A stretch of DNA of 64,000 nucleotides from a virus: IMG/VR virus record IMGVR_UViG_3300028844_006431, positions 20,111-84,110 of that record; one strand, 5' to 3'. Below, piece after piece: positions 35,585-43,914 of this stretch. The notes beneath the pieces are model-generated. The model was not told the DNA's origin, did not search any database, and worked only from the letters and a program-made list of their open reading frames with translations. How positions within the stretch are numbered: the stretch's first letter is position 1; every line of letters starts with the position of its first letter. The position numbers and the translations under genes are program-made.

Positions 35585-35863
35585 ATGGCTGATGGTAAAA
35601 ATCCATATCAAATTCGTCAAGAACTTCTGAATCAAGCACAATCGTTTGTTGAGAATGCGTATCAAATGCAACAATCTGTCATTGAACGAAATTTTCAACT
35701 TGCTGAAATGATGATGAAAACAAATGAAGCAGCAGGAGTGTCCTTGTTCAAAGCAACAACAGATAACTTAGAGAAATACTGTAAAGGTTATCCTGGTGTT
35801 GATGCTGTTGTTGAAGCAGCACGTGAGATGCAAAATTTTGTGGATAATAAATCAAAACAGTGA
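35585..35863 (+). CDS. Conserved small T4-like phage protein, 92 aa
   Basis: MADGKNPYQIRQELLNQAQS begins an entirely helical protein with many Gln, Glu and Met residues and no membrane segment. The MAD-x-KNPYQIR opening is, to my recollection, a recurring feature of hypothetical proteins in marine T4-like phages. It ends 5 bases before the hairpin that overlaps the next ribosome site. The function is unknown. Confidence 0.75.
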   Translation: MADGKNPYQIRQELLNQAQSFVENAYQMQQSVIERNFQLAEMMMKTNEAAGVSLFKATTDNLEKYCKGYPGVDAVVEAAREMQNFVDNKSKQ

Positions 35864-35868
35864 TTTAT

Positions 35869-35914
35869 TTGCTCCTAAATATTAAGGTCAATAATCTTCA
35901 GTATTTAGGAGCAA
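35869..35914 (+). promoter_or_regulatory. 13-bp perfect hairpin sequestering the RuvC-like gene's ribosome site
   Basis: TTGCTCCTAAATA (35869-35881) is the exact reverse complement of TATTTAGGAGCAA (35902-35914), with a 20-base loop. The right arm contains the AGGAG ribosome site and ends one base before the ATG at 35916. In mRNA the stem would block initiation unless opened, so translation is probably regulated. The left arm also contains a CTAAATA box that could serve as a variant late promoter. Confidence 0.8.
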
Positions 35915-35915
35915 C

Positions 35916-36494
35916 ATGTTACACATTGGCGTTGATTTTTCCATCACAAGTCCTTGCGTTTGTTTTTGGAATACAAACAAAGAACATCTCTTTGAAAACT
36001 GTGACTTCTTTTTTCTAAAATCTCACAGCAAACAAAACGATTACCCATCAAATATTTCATTCGCAGATTCTTCATTTTCGAAAGACAACTCAATTCGTTT
36101 TTCTGAAAATGCTCAGGTTCTTAGGACTGAAATTAAAAAAAGACTTGACTCTTCACGCCATTATGCTATAATGATGGAAGGCTATTCAATGGGAGCAAAG
36201 GGTAGACTTTTTGACATCGGTGAAGCCACAGGAATTTTCAAGTATTTTCTTTCGCAAGAAAAAATTAACCCAATTATAATAGCACCTTCAGTGATTAAAA
36301 AGATTGCTACAGGAAAAGGTAATGCGAATAAACATCAAATGCTTGAAAAATTTTTAGAAATAAATAATAGTTTACTCGAATCACAATGGGTAAAAAATCT
36401 TATTACGGAAAAGCGTTTACAATCTCCGTTGACCGATATTGTAGACGCTTTTTTTATTGCTAACTCATTCACGGTTTCATATGATCAAGGCTAA
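35916..36494 (+). CDS. RuvC-like RNase H-fold nuclease (Holliday junction resolvase type), 192 aa
   Basis: MLHIGVDFSITSPCVCFWN supplies the first acidic residue (D7) on strand 1 of an RNase H fold. IMMEGYSMGAKGRLFDIGE (about 84-103) supplies the conserved Glu, and PLTDIVDAFFIANSF (about 169-183) the C-terminal acidic pair. This is the RuvC/crossover-junction nuclease layout found in several phages in place of T4 gp49. It would resolve branched DNA before packaging. Its ribosome site lies in a strong hairpin. It overlaps thyX by 14 bases. Confidence 0.7.
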   Translation: MLHIGVDFSITSPCVCFWNTNKEHLFENCDFFFLKSHSKQNDYPSNISFADSSFSKDNSIRFSENAQVLRTEIKKRLDSSRHYAIMMEGYSMGAKGRLFDIGEATGIFKYFLSQEKINPIIIAPSVIKKIATGKGNANKHQMLEKFLEINNSLLESQWVKNLITEKRLQSPLTDIVDAFFIANSFTVSYDQG

Positions 36495-37395
36495 TATAGT
36501 TCAAGATAGTAGTCTTCCTACAGGAGAAAGATTATTGACATACAATCTCCGATATGGTAGACTTATTCATAGTGAACTTTTGCGGCATCGAGCAGCATCC
36601 CATTCAGTCAAAAGTTCAAGAGCAATTCCCACCAAGAAATATCGCAAAGAAGTTGAAAGCGATCCTTACATTCCAGTCAAATTTGGAACAAATCAGAAAG
36701 GTATGCAAGCTGGTAAACAAACAGCAGCCAGTGTAGCCTATGGTACTAAAATCTGGAAACTTTCAGCTAAGTTTGCTTGTATGGCACATTCACTCATGGA
36801 GTATGTGAATGTTCACAAAGAAGTTGCGAATCGTATTTTAGAACCTTATGTATGGGTTGAAGAAACATTGACAGTTGAATTTGACGCACTTCAACAAATT
36901 GCAGAGCTTCGTATTCATGATGATGCTCAAGAAGATATTCGTGCGATTGTTGAAGAAATGATTTATGAGGCAGAACAACATAAAGAGAGCAGTGTGATTC
37001 TTGAAGAAAATCAATGGCATGTGCCATATGTTATTCGTCAAGTGAATGGTAATATGATTTATAAAGATAATGATGGTAAAAACCTTACACTGGATGAAGC
37101 AATCATTTGTTCAGCTGCAAGGTGTGCGAGAAGTTCTTATGCAAATCATGATAATTCAACAACTACATATGATAATGATACAAAACTTGCTGATCGATTG
37201 ATTGGTTCTGAACCAATGCACTTGTCACCCTTTGAGCATCAAGCAAGAGCATTTATCAGTCAACAAGAACGTTATGAATTTGGCTCAAATTTTCGTCATT
37301 TCTTTCAACAACGAAAGGCAATTGAGAGACAATATGCATCTACAAATCAAACCTCTGAAACCTTTGAAGAAGAAAACCTTCAGAAAGCTAGTTGA
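36481..37395 (+). CDS. thyX: Flavin-dependent thymidylate synthase ThyX, 304 aa
   Basis: The start is placed at ATG 36481 (MIKANIVQDSSLPTGERLLT); the frame is open slightly upstream but that is overlap with the previous gene. RHRAASHSVKSSRAI (about 34-48) is the ThyX signature RHR-x7-8-SxR. A second conserved block near the C terminus (SPFEHQARAF; FRHFFQQRKAIE) completes the active site. ThyX makes dTMP from dUMP using FAD, NADPH and methylene-folate. It is about 60-80 residues longer than many ThyX proteins because of a helical insert. It supports nucleotide supply with the nrd genes. Confidence 0.92.
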   Translation: MIKANIVQDSSLPTGERLLTYNLRYGRLIHSELLRHRAASHSVKSSRAIPTKKYRKEVESDPYIPVKFGTNQKGMQAGKQTAASVAYGTKIWKLSAKFACMAHSLMEYVNVHKEVANRILEPYVWVEETLTVEFDALQQIAELRIHDDAQEDIRAIVEEMIYEAEQHKESSVILEENQWHVPYVIRQVNGNMIYKDNDGKNLTLDEAIICSAARCARSSYANHDNSTTTYDNDTKLADRLIGSEPMHLSPFEHQARAFISQQERYEFGSNFRHFFQQRKAIERQYASTNQTSETFEEENLQKAS

Positions 37396-38668
37396 AGAGA
37401 ACTGGAGAAGTCCGAACAAAGCAATTCTTCAGCATATCGAAGATACAGCAGATCGAAAAGGCTATCCAAACATACCGAATTGGCTTGACTTCACTCAGGG
37501 AAAGAATGAAGTCGAAGTCTATTCGACATTGATGAATTATATTCTAACAAAACAACTTCCTCTACCAAGTTCAAGAGGAACGGAAGAGGAAGCTCAAAAG
37601 GCTTTTCACAAATATAAGTATAAAACATTTTCACCTTTTGTTCATTCGAATGATATTGATCGAGAACTCACACATCGCTTGACTGAAAGTTTGAAATATA
37701 AACATGACTATTGTGATGAGTATACATTAGGTTATTTTCCTCAATATACTCGAGCAAATCCTATTTCAAACTATTTTGCTGAAGGCGAGAGATTGTTATG
37801 TGAAGTGATCAATAAAGAATCACCAACTTTTCTCTGGACAGAAGAGCATGGTGTTTCTCGTTTGATGGACACAATGAGAAGAATCGGTGTGAAAAAATTG
37901 AATGAAGCAGCCTTCAAAAGTTTCTTTGCTCATGCGGGTCAAATTGCTGCTCAATTTAATGTGAACACGGCAAAGAACATTTATAACACCGCAAAGGGAG
38001 ACGTCATCTTTGACATCTCTTGTGGATGGGGTGATCGATTGACAGGCTTCTATCTCTCAGAGAAAAGCACATATTATGGCACTGATCCAAATCTAAATAT
38101 GTTTGAGATTTATAAAGAGATGTGTCACACATATGAAAAATGGTTAGGTTGTGAAAGTATCCTTTATAAGGAAGGAAAAGATTATTTTGAAATTCATGGT
38201 AAGAAACATGTTCGTATCTACAATCTTCCCGCTGAAGATGTGAACTACGATGAAATACCAGATATTGATTTGACATTTTCATCTCCGCCATATTTTAATA
38301 AAGAACTTTACGGCAAGAATTCAAAGGCGCAAAAGAATCAATCATGGAGCAGATATGTCACAGAGGATGCCTGGCTCACAGATTTTCTTTATAAGATTAT
38401 GGATGAACTCATACCTAAATCAAGAACAACAATGATCAATATCACTGATGTAGGTATTGATAAGAACCGAGTAAACATTTGTGATCCAATGGTAGAACGA
38501 TACAAAGATTCTTTTGTTGGTATCGCAGGATTTCAACTTTCAAAAAACATGAATGTCAAAGAAGAGAAAGATTTATTCCGAAAAGATACAATTTATACAG
38601 AACCTATCTGGACATTCGGTGAACCTTTAGTTGAAAAAAATCGTGCTAAACTTTTAGACTTATTTTGA
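37334..38668 (+). CDS. DNA methyltransferase-like protein with SPPY motif, 444 aa
   Basis: The likely start is ATG 37334 (MHLQIKPLKPLKKKTFRKLV), overlapping the thyX 3' end; sequence upstream in this frame is thyX shadow. AdoMet motif I is FDISCGWGDR near residue 226, followed by YYGTDPN, and the catalytic motif FSSPPYFNKE lies near residue 314. S-P-P-Y is typical of amino-methyltransferases acting on N4-cytosine or N6-adenine. The first 200 residues are an unusual helical extension, possibly target recognition. No restriction partner is adjacent. Genome self-protection or regulation is inferred. Confidence 0.75.
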   Translation: MHLQIKPLKPLKKKTFRKLVEENWRSPNKAILQHIEDTADRKGYPNIPNWLDFTQGKNEVEVYSTLMNYILTKQLPLPSSRGTEEEAQKAFHKYKYKTFSPFVHSNDIDRELTHRLTESLKYKHDYCDEYTLGYFPQYTRANPISNYFAEGERLLCEVINKESPTFLWTEEHGVSRLMDTMRRIGVKKLNEAAFKSFFAHAGQIAAQFNVNTAKNIYNTAKGDVIFDISCGWGDRLTGFYLSEKSTYYGTDPNLNMFEIYKEMCHTYEKWLGCESILYKEGKDYFEIHGKKHVRIYNLPAEDVNYDEIPDIDLTFSSPPYFNKELYGKNSKAQKNQSWSRYVTEDAWLTDFLYKIMDELIPKSRTTMINITDVGIDKNRVNICDPMVERYKDSFVGIAGFQLSKNMNVKEEKDLFRKDTIYTEPIWTFGEPLVEKNRAKLLDLF

Positions 38669-38674
38669 GGAATT

Positions 38675-38959
38675 ATGGCATTACACCGCATCACTGCTAT
38701 CTTTGATAAAGATAAAGTATTTGAAAAGATGATCAATTTAGATTATCTAATTTCAATTGAACCTTATGCTGAAAAGAATAGTTGTTACTTAAAGTTTGTA
38801 ACAACAACAGAAGACTTTAGTTTTGTTTATAATAACATGGAAGACATGAAAAAAGATTATGACAAAATTCACGAAAGCATGTCAGACCAATTTAACTCAA
38901 CACAAACAGTAATTGACGGATGTGTAGATATTCAAACATCTCAACTACTTACGGGGTAA
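38675..38959 (+). CDS. Hypothetical protein, 94 aa
   Basis: MALHRITAIFDKDKVFEKMI is preceded by TGAGGAATT, a usable ribosome site. The protein looks like a small alpha/beta fold (LDYLISIEPYAEKNSCYLKF, then TTTEDFSFVYNNMEDMKK). It has no signal peptide or known motif. It lies six bases after the methyltransferase and one base before the flavin reductase gene, in the same operon. Unknown function. Confidence 0.65.
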   Translation: MALHRITAIFDKDKVFEKMINLDYLISIEPYAEKNSCYLKFVTTTEDFSFVYNNMEDMKKDYDKIHESMSDQFNSTQTVIDGCVDIQTSQLLTG

Positions 38960-38960
38960 T

Positions 38961-40415
38961 ATGAGAGAAGTAGACGTAGTAATCTTTGGCGCAGGTTCTG
39001 CTGGTATGTCAGTATATCGTGCCGTCAAGAAAGCAAACAAATCATGTATTCTAATTGAAAATCATCTTTACGGAACTACATGTGCGAGGGTGGGTTGTAT
39101 GCCTTCGAAATTGCTGATTGCTGCCGCTCATGCTGCTCATGAAGTAAAGAAAGCTCATCAGTTTGGAATTCATACAGACTTAAACTCTCTTGAAATAAAT
39201 CGTTCTCAAGTGATGAGAAGAATACGACAAGAAAGAGATCGTTTTGTTGGCTTTGTTCTTGAAGATATTCATGATTTTCCTAAAGAAGATATGGTGCTAG
39301 GTGATTATCATTTCATCAATGAAAACACAATTGAAAGTGAGATAGGTAGACAAATTCAAGCAAAAAGATTTGTCATTGCTACTGGTCAAAAACCATTTAT
39401 TCTACCTGTTTTCTCAAATATACCTGATCGAATTCTTGATACAGAAGATTTCTTTAACTTTAAAATTCTACCCAAGAGTGTTGCTGTAATTGGAACAGGA
39501 GCGATTGGTCTTGAAATCGGACAATCACTGACAAGATTGGGTGTAAAAACAACAATCTTGGGAATTGACCGTTTAATTGGTACACTTACAGATCCTGAGC
39601 TACTCAATATTGCGAATGATATATTCAAAGGTGAATGTCGAATCTTTAACGAAGCGAACATTCTTTCAGCAAATCTTGTAAATAAGCCCGATGATGAATA
39701 CGAAAAAGTTGTTGAACTTCATTGGGAAGAAAATGATATTCTACATACAGAACATTTTGAATATATTCTCTCAGCAACTGGTACAGTACCAAATCTCGCA
39801 TCACTCAATTTAGAAGCTACACCTTTAAAGTTTGAGAAGAAAAGACCAGTCTACAATCGTCAAACATTGCAATGCGAGAATCTAGATGGTTCTTCTTCAA
39901 ATTTCTTTATTGCTGGAGACATTACGGGTGAAAGAATGATTCTACATGAGGCAATCTGGGAAGGACAGTTTGTTGGTAAAAATGTAGTGGAATCAATGAG
40001 GGATGGTTATATTGATTCTGCTCCGAATCTAGTGATGTCAAGAGAAATTAAAACAGCATTGGGTGTAATCTTCACTGATCCTCAAATATGTATGGTAGGC
40101 AAAACCTATTCAGAACTTACTGATGAACATGCAATTGGTAGAGTTGATTATACAAGACAAGGTCGTTCAAGAATTGAACTGAAGAATTATGGCGCACTTC
40201 ACATCTATGGGAATCAAGAAACTCGCCAGATTGTTGGTTGTGAAATGTGTGGTCCTGCTGCTGAACATATTGGGCATCTGATTGCCTGGGCGATTGAAAT
40301 GGGCTTGACAGTTGAGCAAGCCTTAGAAATGCCTTTTTATCATCCTGTGAAAGAAGAAGGTGTTCGTACTGCTTTACGTGATTTACAAAAAGAATTCAAT
40401 GAACGACAAATCTGA
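38961..40415 (+). CDS. Class I flavoprotein disulfide reductase (dihydrolipoamide dehydrogenase/glutathione reductase family), 484 aa
   Basis: Complete: FAD-binding GAGSAG (10-15), redox disulfide TTCARVGCMPSK with C41 and C46, NAD(P)-binding GTGAIGLEIG (about 178-187), FIAGD (about 316-320), and a C-terminal HPVKEEG catalytic His-Glu (near 460-465) from the dimer partner. All key residues are present, so it should be active. The family reduces dihydrolipoyl groups, glutathione, trypanothione or Hg(II); the substrate is not readable. A C-x4-C spacing fits the family. In a phage this is unusual; it could keep glutaredoxin reduced for the Grx-NrdB enzyme encoded downstream, which is inference. 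Confidence 0.88.
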   Translation: MREVDVVIFGAGSAGMSVYRAVKKANKSCILIENHLYGTTCARVGCMPSKLLIAAAHAAHEVKKAHQFGIHTDLNSLEINRSQVMRRIRQERDRFVGFVLEDIHDFPKEDMVLGDYHFINENTIESEIGRQIQAKRFVIATGQKPFILPVFSNIPDRILDTEDFFNFKILPKSVAVIGTGAIGLEIGQSLTRLGVKTTILGIDRLIGTLTDPELLNIANDIFKGECRIFNEANILSANLVNKPDDEYEKVVELHWEENDILHTEHFEYILSATGTVPNLASLNLEATPLKFEKKRPVYNRQTLQCENLDGSSSNFFIAGDITGERMILHEAIWEGQFVGKNVVESMRDGYIDSAPNLVMSREIKTALGVIFTDPQICMVGKTYSELTDEHAIGRVDYTRQGRSRIELKNYGALHIYGNQETRQIVGCEMCGPAAEHIGHLIAWAIEMGLTVEQALEMPFYHPVKEEGVRTALRDLQKEFNERQI

Positions 40416-40731
40416 AGAATATACTGATTACAATTCAGAAGTTGTTGATAAGATTGTTGAAAATGATCCGCAACTCAGTAAGATTGTTACACCTGTTGAT
40501 GATTGGACTTACTGGGCCAAGTGGATTGGCAATTTCTTTCTAATTGTAGGGACACTTCTCACGAATCTAGAAATATATCCTTTCAACTATATTTTCACAC
40601 TGATTGGTTTAAGTCTATGGGCAATTGTTGCTGCTCAATGGAATGACCGGTCACTTGTTGTACTCAATGTTTTTTTACTGGGAACAGTTTGTATGACTTT
40701 AGCTAATCACGTAAAACAATTCTTTTTGTGA
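40399..40731 (+). CDS. Small membrane protein with three predicted helices, 110 aa
   Basis: The start is placed at ATG 40399 (MNDKSEEYTDYNSEVVDKIV), overlapping the reductase gene by 17 bases. After an acidic N terminus come WIGNFFLIVGTLLTNLEIY, FNYIFTLIGLSLWAIVAAQW and LVVLNVFLLGTVCMTLAN, three membrane segments. The acidic N terminus would probably face the cytoplasm. No family recognised; small membrane proteins like this occur in marine T4-like phages. It is followed by a GTGA/TGA-coupled oxygenase gene. Confidence 0.75.
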   Translation: MNDKSEEYTDYNSEVVDKIVENDPQLSKIVTPVDDWTYWAKWIGNFFLIVGTLLTNLEIYPFNYIFTLIGLSLWAIVAAQWNDRSLVVLNVFLLGTVCMTLANHVKQFFL

Positions 40732-41384
40732 ACAGATACATGGTATATTCAGACATCAAAATTGTAGCAGAGCGGGTTCAAACCGAGAACATTGAATTTT
40801 ATCAAATTGAAAATTTCCTCACCAAATATGAATGTGACAATTTGATTGAGATTATGAAACCGAAATTGACACCTTCAAAAATAGTTCAAAATTCGAATTC
40901 AAATGGATATCCAGATATAGTTAGCTCAGAGACACGAAGTAGTTCAACTTGTTATTTTTCAGACAAAAATGAATTACTTGTTTCAGTTGTTGAATCGAAA
41001 ATGTCTCTAGTATCCGGAAATGATCCAAAGAAAAGTGAATCTCTACAAGGTCAACATTATACTGTAGGGCAAGAATTCAAGAGACATTTAGATACCTTTC
41101 CTTCAGGTGATGAGAACAATGCTCATCTGAGCAGAGGTGGTCAAAGAACTTGGACCTTCATGGTTTATTTGAATGATGTCGAATCTGGAGGTGAAACAGT
41201 ATTTGATATGATTCCTCTGACTTTCATACCAAAAGCAGGAAAAGCAATTTTCTGGAATAACTTGACAATTGATTCAAAAGGTGATAAGATCGTTAACATC
41301 TATGCTTCGCACTGCGGCCTCCCTGTGGTCAGCGGTGAAAAATATATCCTCACTAAATGGTTTCGTGAATCTTATTTCAAATAA
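40728..41384 (+). CDS. 2OG-Fe(II) oxygenase, prolyl 4-hydroxylase-like, 218 aa
   Basis: FKRHLDTF provides the HxD iron ligands (about residues 119-121), GGQRTWTFMVYLND and GGETVF the core strands, and ASHCGLPVVSGEKYILTKWF the distal His (about 194) and the Lys/Arg that binds 2-oxoglutarate. The family hydroxylates proline or other residues using O2 and 2-oxoglutarate and is frequent in marine T4-like phages. The start is GTG 40728 (overlapping the membrane gene) or ATG 40740. The target is unknown; a virion protein is possible. Confidence 0.88.
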   Translation: MNRYMVYSDIKIVAERVQTENIEFYQIENFLTKYECDNLIEIMKPKLTPSKIVQNSNSNGYPDIVSSETRSSSTCYFSDKNELLVSVVESKMSLVSGNDPKKSESLQGQHYTVGQEFKRHLDTFPSGDENNAHLSRGGQRTWTFMVYLNDVESGGETVFDMIPLTFIPKAGKAIFWNNLTIDSKGDKIVNIYASHCGLPVVSGEKYILTKWFRESYFK

Positions 41385-41396
41385 TCAAGGATTATA

Positions 41397-43907
41397 ATGT
41401 TTTACACAAACGTTGCTCTCATAGGCAATAATATGCATATGAGGTATATTGAAAACGGTGTGAGAAAACAAGGTAAATTTCGTTTCAGTCCCGAACTTTT
41501 CATCTCGCACCCGAACGGTGATTATGTCGATCTCAAAGGTAAACCCTATAAAAGCAAAACAGTCAAAAGTGTTTACGATGCTCGACAATATGTCAAAGAT
41601 TATTCTGTTGATGGTAACACAATCTGCGGCAATCCTAAACCTGAATTTGAATTCATTGATAAGTTCTTCAAAGAAGATGTTTCATTCGATCAAGAATTGA
41701 TCAACATTGTCTATCTTGATATTGAAGTTTTCACTGATGGTACCTTTCCTGATCCATCAGAATCAAAGTTTCCCATCAATGCGATTTCACTTCGAACAAG
41801 AGGCGTCACCTATGCCTTTGGTCTCACCTATGAAGGTTGTGGTGATTTTGTAAATGACCGTGATGATATTATTGTTCAGCTATATGATAACGAAGAAACT
41901 CTTCTCTCAAAGTTTATTCAACTCTGGACTGAGCTTGAGATCGATGTCATCTCTGGCTGGAACTCAACTACTTTTGACTTACCTTACATCTGTGGAAGAA
42001 TTGAGAAAGTCTTAGGTGAAGACAGTATACGAAAACTCTCACCTTTTAACAATGTCTATGCTGGCACAAAACAAAACAGTTTCGGTCAGCGTGAGTTGTT
42101 CTATGTGATCAAAGGTATCTCTCAGTTAGATTATCTTGCTCTCTATAAAAAGTTCACCTTTGTCAATCGTGAAAGCTACAAGCTTGATTTCATTGCTGAA
42201 GTTGAGTTAGGTGACCATAAAGAAGATATCTCTGAGTTTGATAATCTGTTTGACTTGTATGAGAAAGACTTTCAACTGTTCATGGACTATAACATCAAAG
42301 ATACTGAACTTGTTGAACGGCTTGATGATCGATTGAAGTTTATGGATATCGCATTGACTCTTGCCTATTTTTCAAAGGTCAACTATGAAGATATCTTCAG
42401 TCCGATGCGATACTGGGAAAACATCATTCAGAACTATTTGTATAGTGAAAAGATTGTTGTGCCTTATGAAAAGACTGTCAGTGAGAAAACAGCCAAGTTT
42501 GAAGGTGCTTATGTCAAGTCACCGATCACAGGTAAGCATGAGTTTATGGTATCCTTTGACTTCACTTCTCTGTATCCTTATATCATTCGCACATTCAATA
42601 TCTCACCCGAGACAATTGAATATCAGAAGCCAATGACCATTGAGGATATTCTGAATCAGCAGAAAGATTTGTCTGAAGACTATCGTAAAGATGTTGCTGT
42701 TGCCGCAAACGGCGTTCGCTTCTCAAGGAATCGAACAGGTTTCATTCCGACTCTTGTCAAGAGAATGCTTGACCTGAGAGTTGATTCAAAAAAGGCAATG
42801 ATTTCAACGAGACAAGAAATTGAAAGACTGAAAGAAACAGGTGAAAAGTCTCGCATTTCTGAACTCGAAAAGAAGGCTGTTGCTCTCTATAATATGCAGC
42901 TTGTTGCGAAAGTTGCCGCAAACTCCTTCTATGGTATTTGTGGTCTGAAATACTTCCGTTTCTATGACATTCGTCTAGCTGAAGCCGTCACCTATTCAGG
43001 TCAGGCAGTCAATCGTTTTGTTGAAAACTATTTGAACAATTATCTAAATGAAACATTCAAGACAGACAACCTTGACTATGCTGCCTATATGGATACCGAT
43101 TCAATCTATTTTCGACTTGATGAGATTGTGAACAAGGTAATGCCAAACAAAAGTCGAGCAGAACAAAACAAGTTTGTTCAGAAAGTTGGCTACACAAAAC
43201 TCTCTGAAAAGATTGACGAAGCTGTCGACAAGTTCAATAAATATCTGAACGTTCATGAAGAAGTTCTGAACATGAAGATTGAAGCAGTTGGTAGTGGTGT
43301 GTTCATCGCAAAGAAAAAATATGTGATGTCAATTGTTCACATGGAAGGTGTTGACTATGCTACACCAAAGATCAAGATGACCGGCGTCGAAGCAGTCAAA
43401 TCATCAACACCCGCACCCGCAAGAGAAGCATTGACTGATTGTGCTAAGATTGTAGTTCAAGGCACAGAAGAAGAACTCATTGATTATGTTGCTGAATTTT
43501 CAAAGAAATGGTATTCACTCTCACCTGAAGAGATTGCCTTACCTACATCAATCAAAGGTATTCGCAAGTATCATCGTGGTGAAAATCAATATAAACTTGG
43601 ATGTCCGATTCATGTAAGAGCAGGCATCAATTATAATTATTGGCTGAAAAGCCACAAACTGGAGAACTATTATTCTGATATCAAAGATGGCGCAAAAGTT
43701 AAGTATGTCTTTCTAAAAGACCAAAACTACACGAAAGAGAATGTGATTGCCTTTCCAAATCGTCTACCAAAAGAACTTGACCTACATGATAAAGTTGATT
43801 TTGATGCGATGTGGGAAAGAGCATTTATCTCACCTCTCAAGATTATGTTAGAGCCAATCAAATGGCACTATGAAAAAAGAGTAAATCTTATGTCACTTTT
43901 TAGCTGA
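41397..43907 (+). CDS. 43: Family B DNA polymerase, T4 gp43-like, 836 aa
   Basis: The exonuclease site begins with VYLDIE (D108, E110), with FDLPYICGRIE as Exo II context. Polymerase motif A is FDFTSLYPYI near residue 390, motif B KVAANSFYGICG near 505, and motif C YMDTDS near 563. KKKYVMSIV follows as the KxY-type element. The length is slightly under T4 gp43 (898 aa). It is the replicative enzyme, with proofreading. It heads the polymerase-uvsX-helicase run typical of marine T4-like phages. The weak TAATCAAGGATT leader gives a ribosome site. Confidence 0.95.
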   Translation: MFYTNVALIGNNMHMRYIENGVRKQGKFRFSPELFISHPNGDYVDLKGKPYKSKTVKSVYDARQYVKDYSVDGNTICGNPKPEFEFIDKFFKEDVSFDQELINIVYLDIEVFTDGTFPDPSESKFPINAISLRTRGVTYAFGLTYEGCGDFVNDRDDIIVQLYDNEETLLSKFIQLWTELEIDVISGWNSTTFDLPYICGRIEKVLGEDSIRKLSPFNNVYAGTKQNSFGQRELFYVIKGISQLDYLALYKKFTFVNRESYKLDFIAEVELGDHKEDISEFDNLFDLYEKDFQLFMDYNIKDTELVERLDDRLKFMDIALTLAYFSKVNYEDIFSPMRYWENIIQNYLYSEKIVVPYEKTVSEKTAKFEGAYVKSPITGKHEFMVSFDFTSLYPYIIRTFNISPETIEYQKPMTIEDILNQQKDLSEDYRKDVAVAANGVRFSRNRTGFIPTLVKRMLDLRVDSKKAMISTRQEIERLKETGEKSRISELEKKAVALYNMQLVAKVAANSFYGICGLKYFRFYDIRLAEAVTYSGQAVNRFVENYLNNYLNETFKTDNLDYAAYMDTDSIYFRLDEIVNKVMPNKSRAEQNKFVQKVGYTKLSEKIDEAVDKFNKYLNVHEEVLNMKIEAVGSGVFIAKKKYVMSIVHMEGVDYATPKIKMTGVEAVKSSTPAPAREALTDCAKIVVQGTEEELIDYVAEFSKKWYSLSPEEIALPTSIKGIRKYHRGENQYKLGCPIHVRAGINYNYWLKSHKLENYYSDIKDGAKVKYVFLKDQNYTKENVIAFPNRLPKELDLHDKVDFDAMWERAFISPLKIMLEPIKWHYEKRVNLMSLFS

Positions 43908-43914
43908 GGTTATT

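Noticed and set aside
36533-36560. TTGACA-TACAAT-like hexamers near the start of thyX
   Set aside because: The hexamers are directly adjacent rather than about 17 bases apart, so they do not form a promoter.
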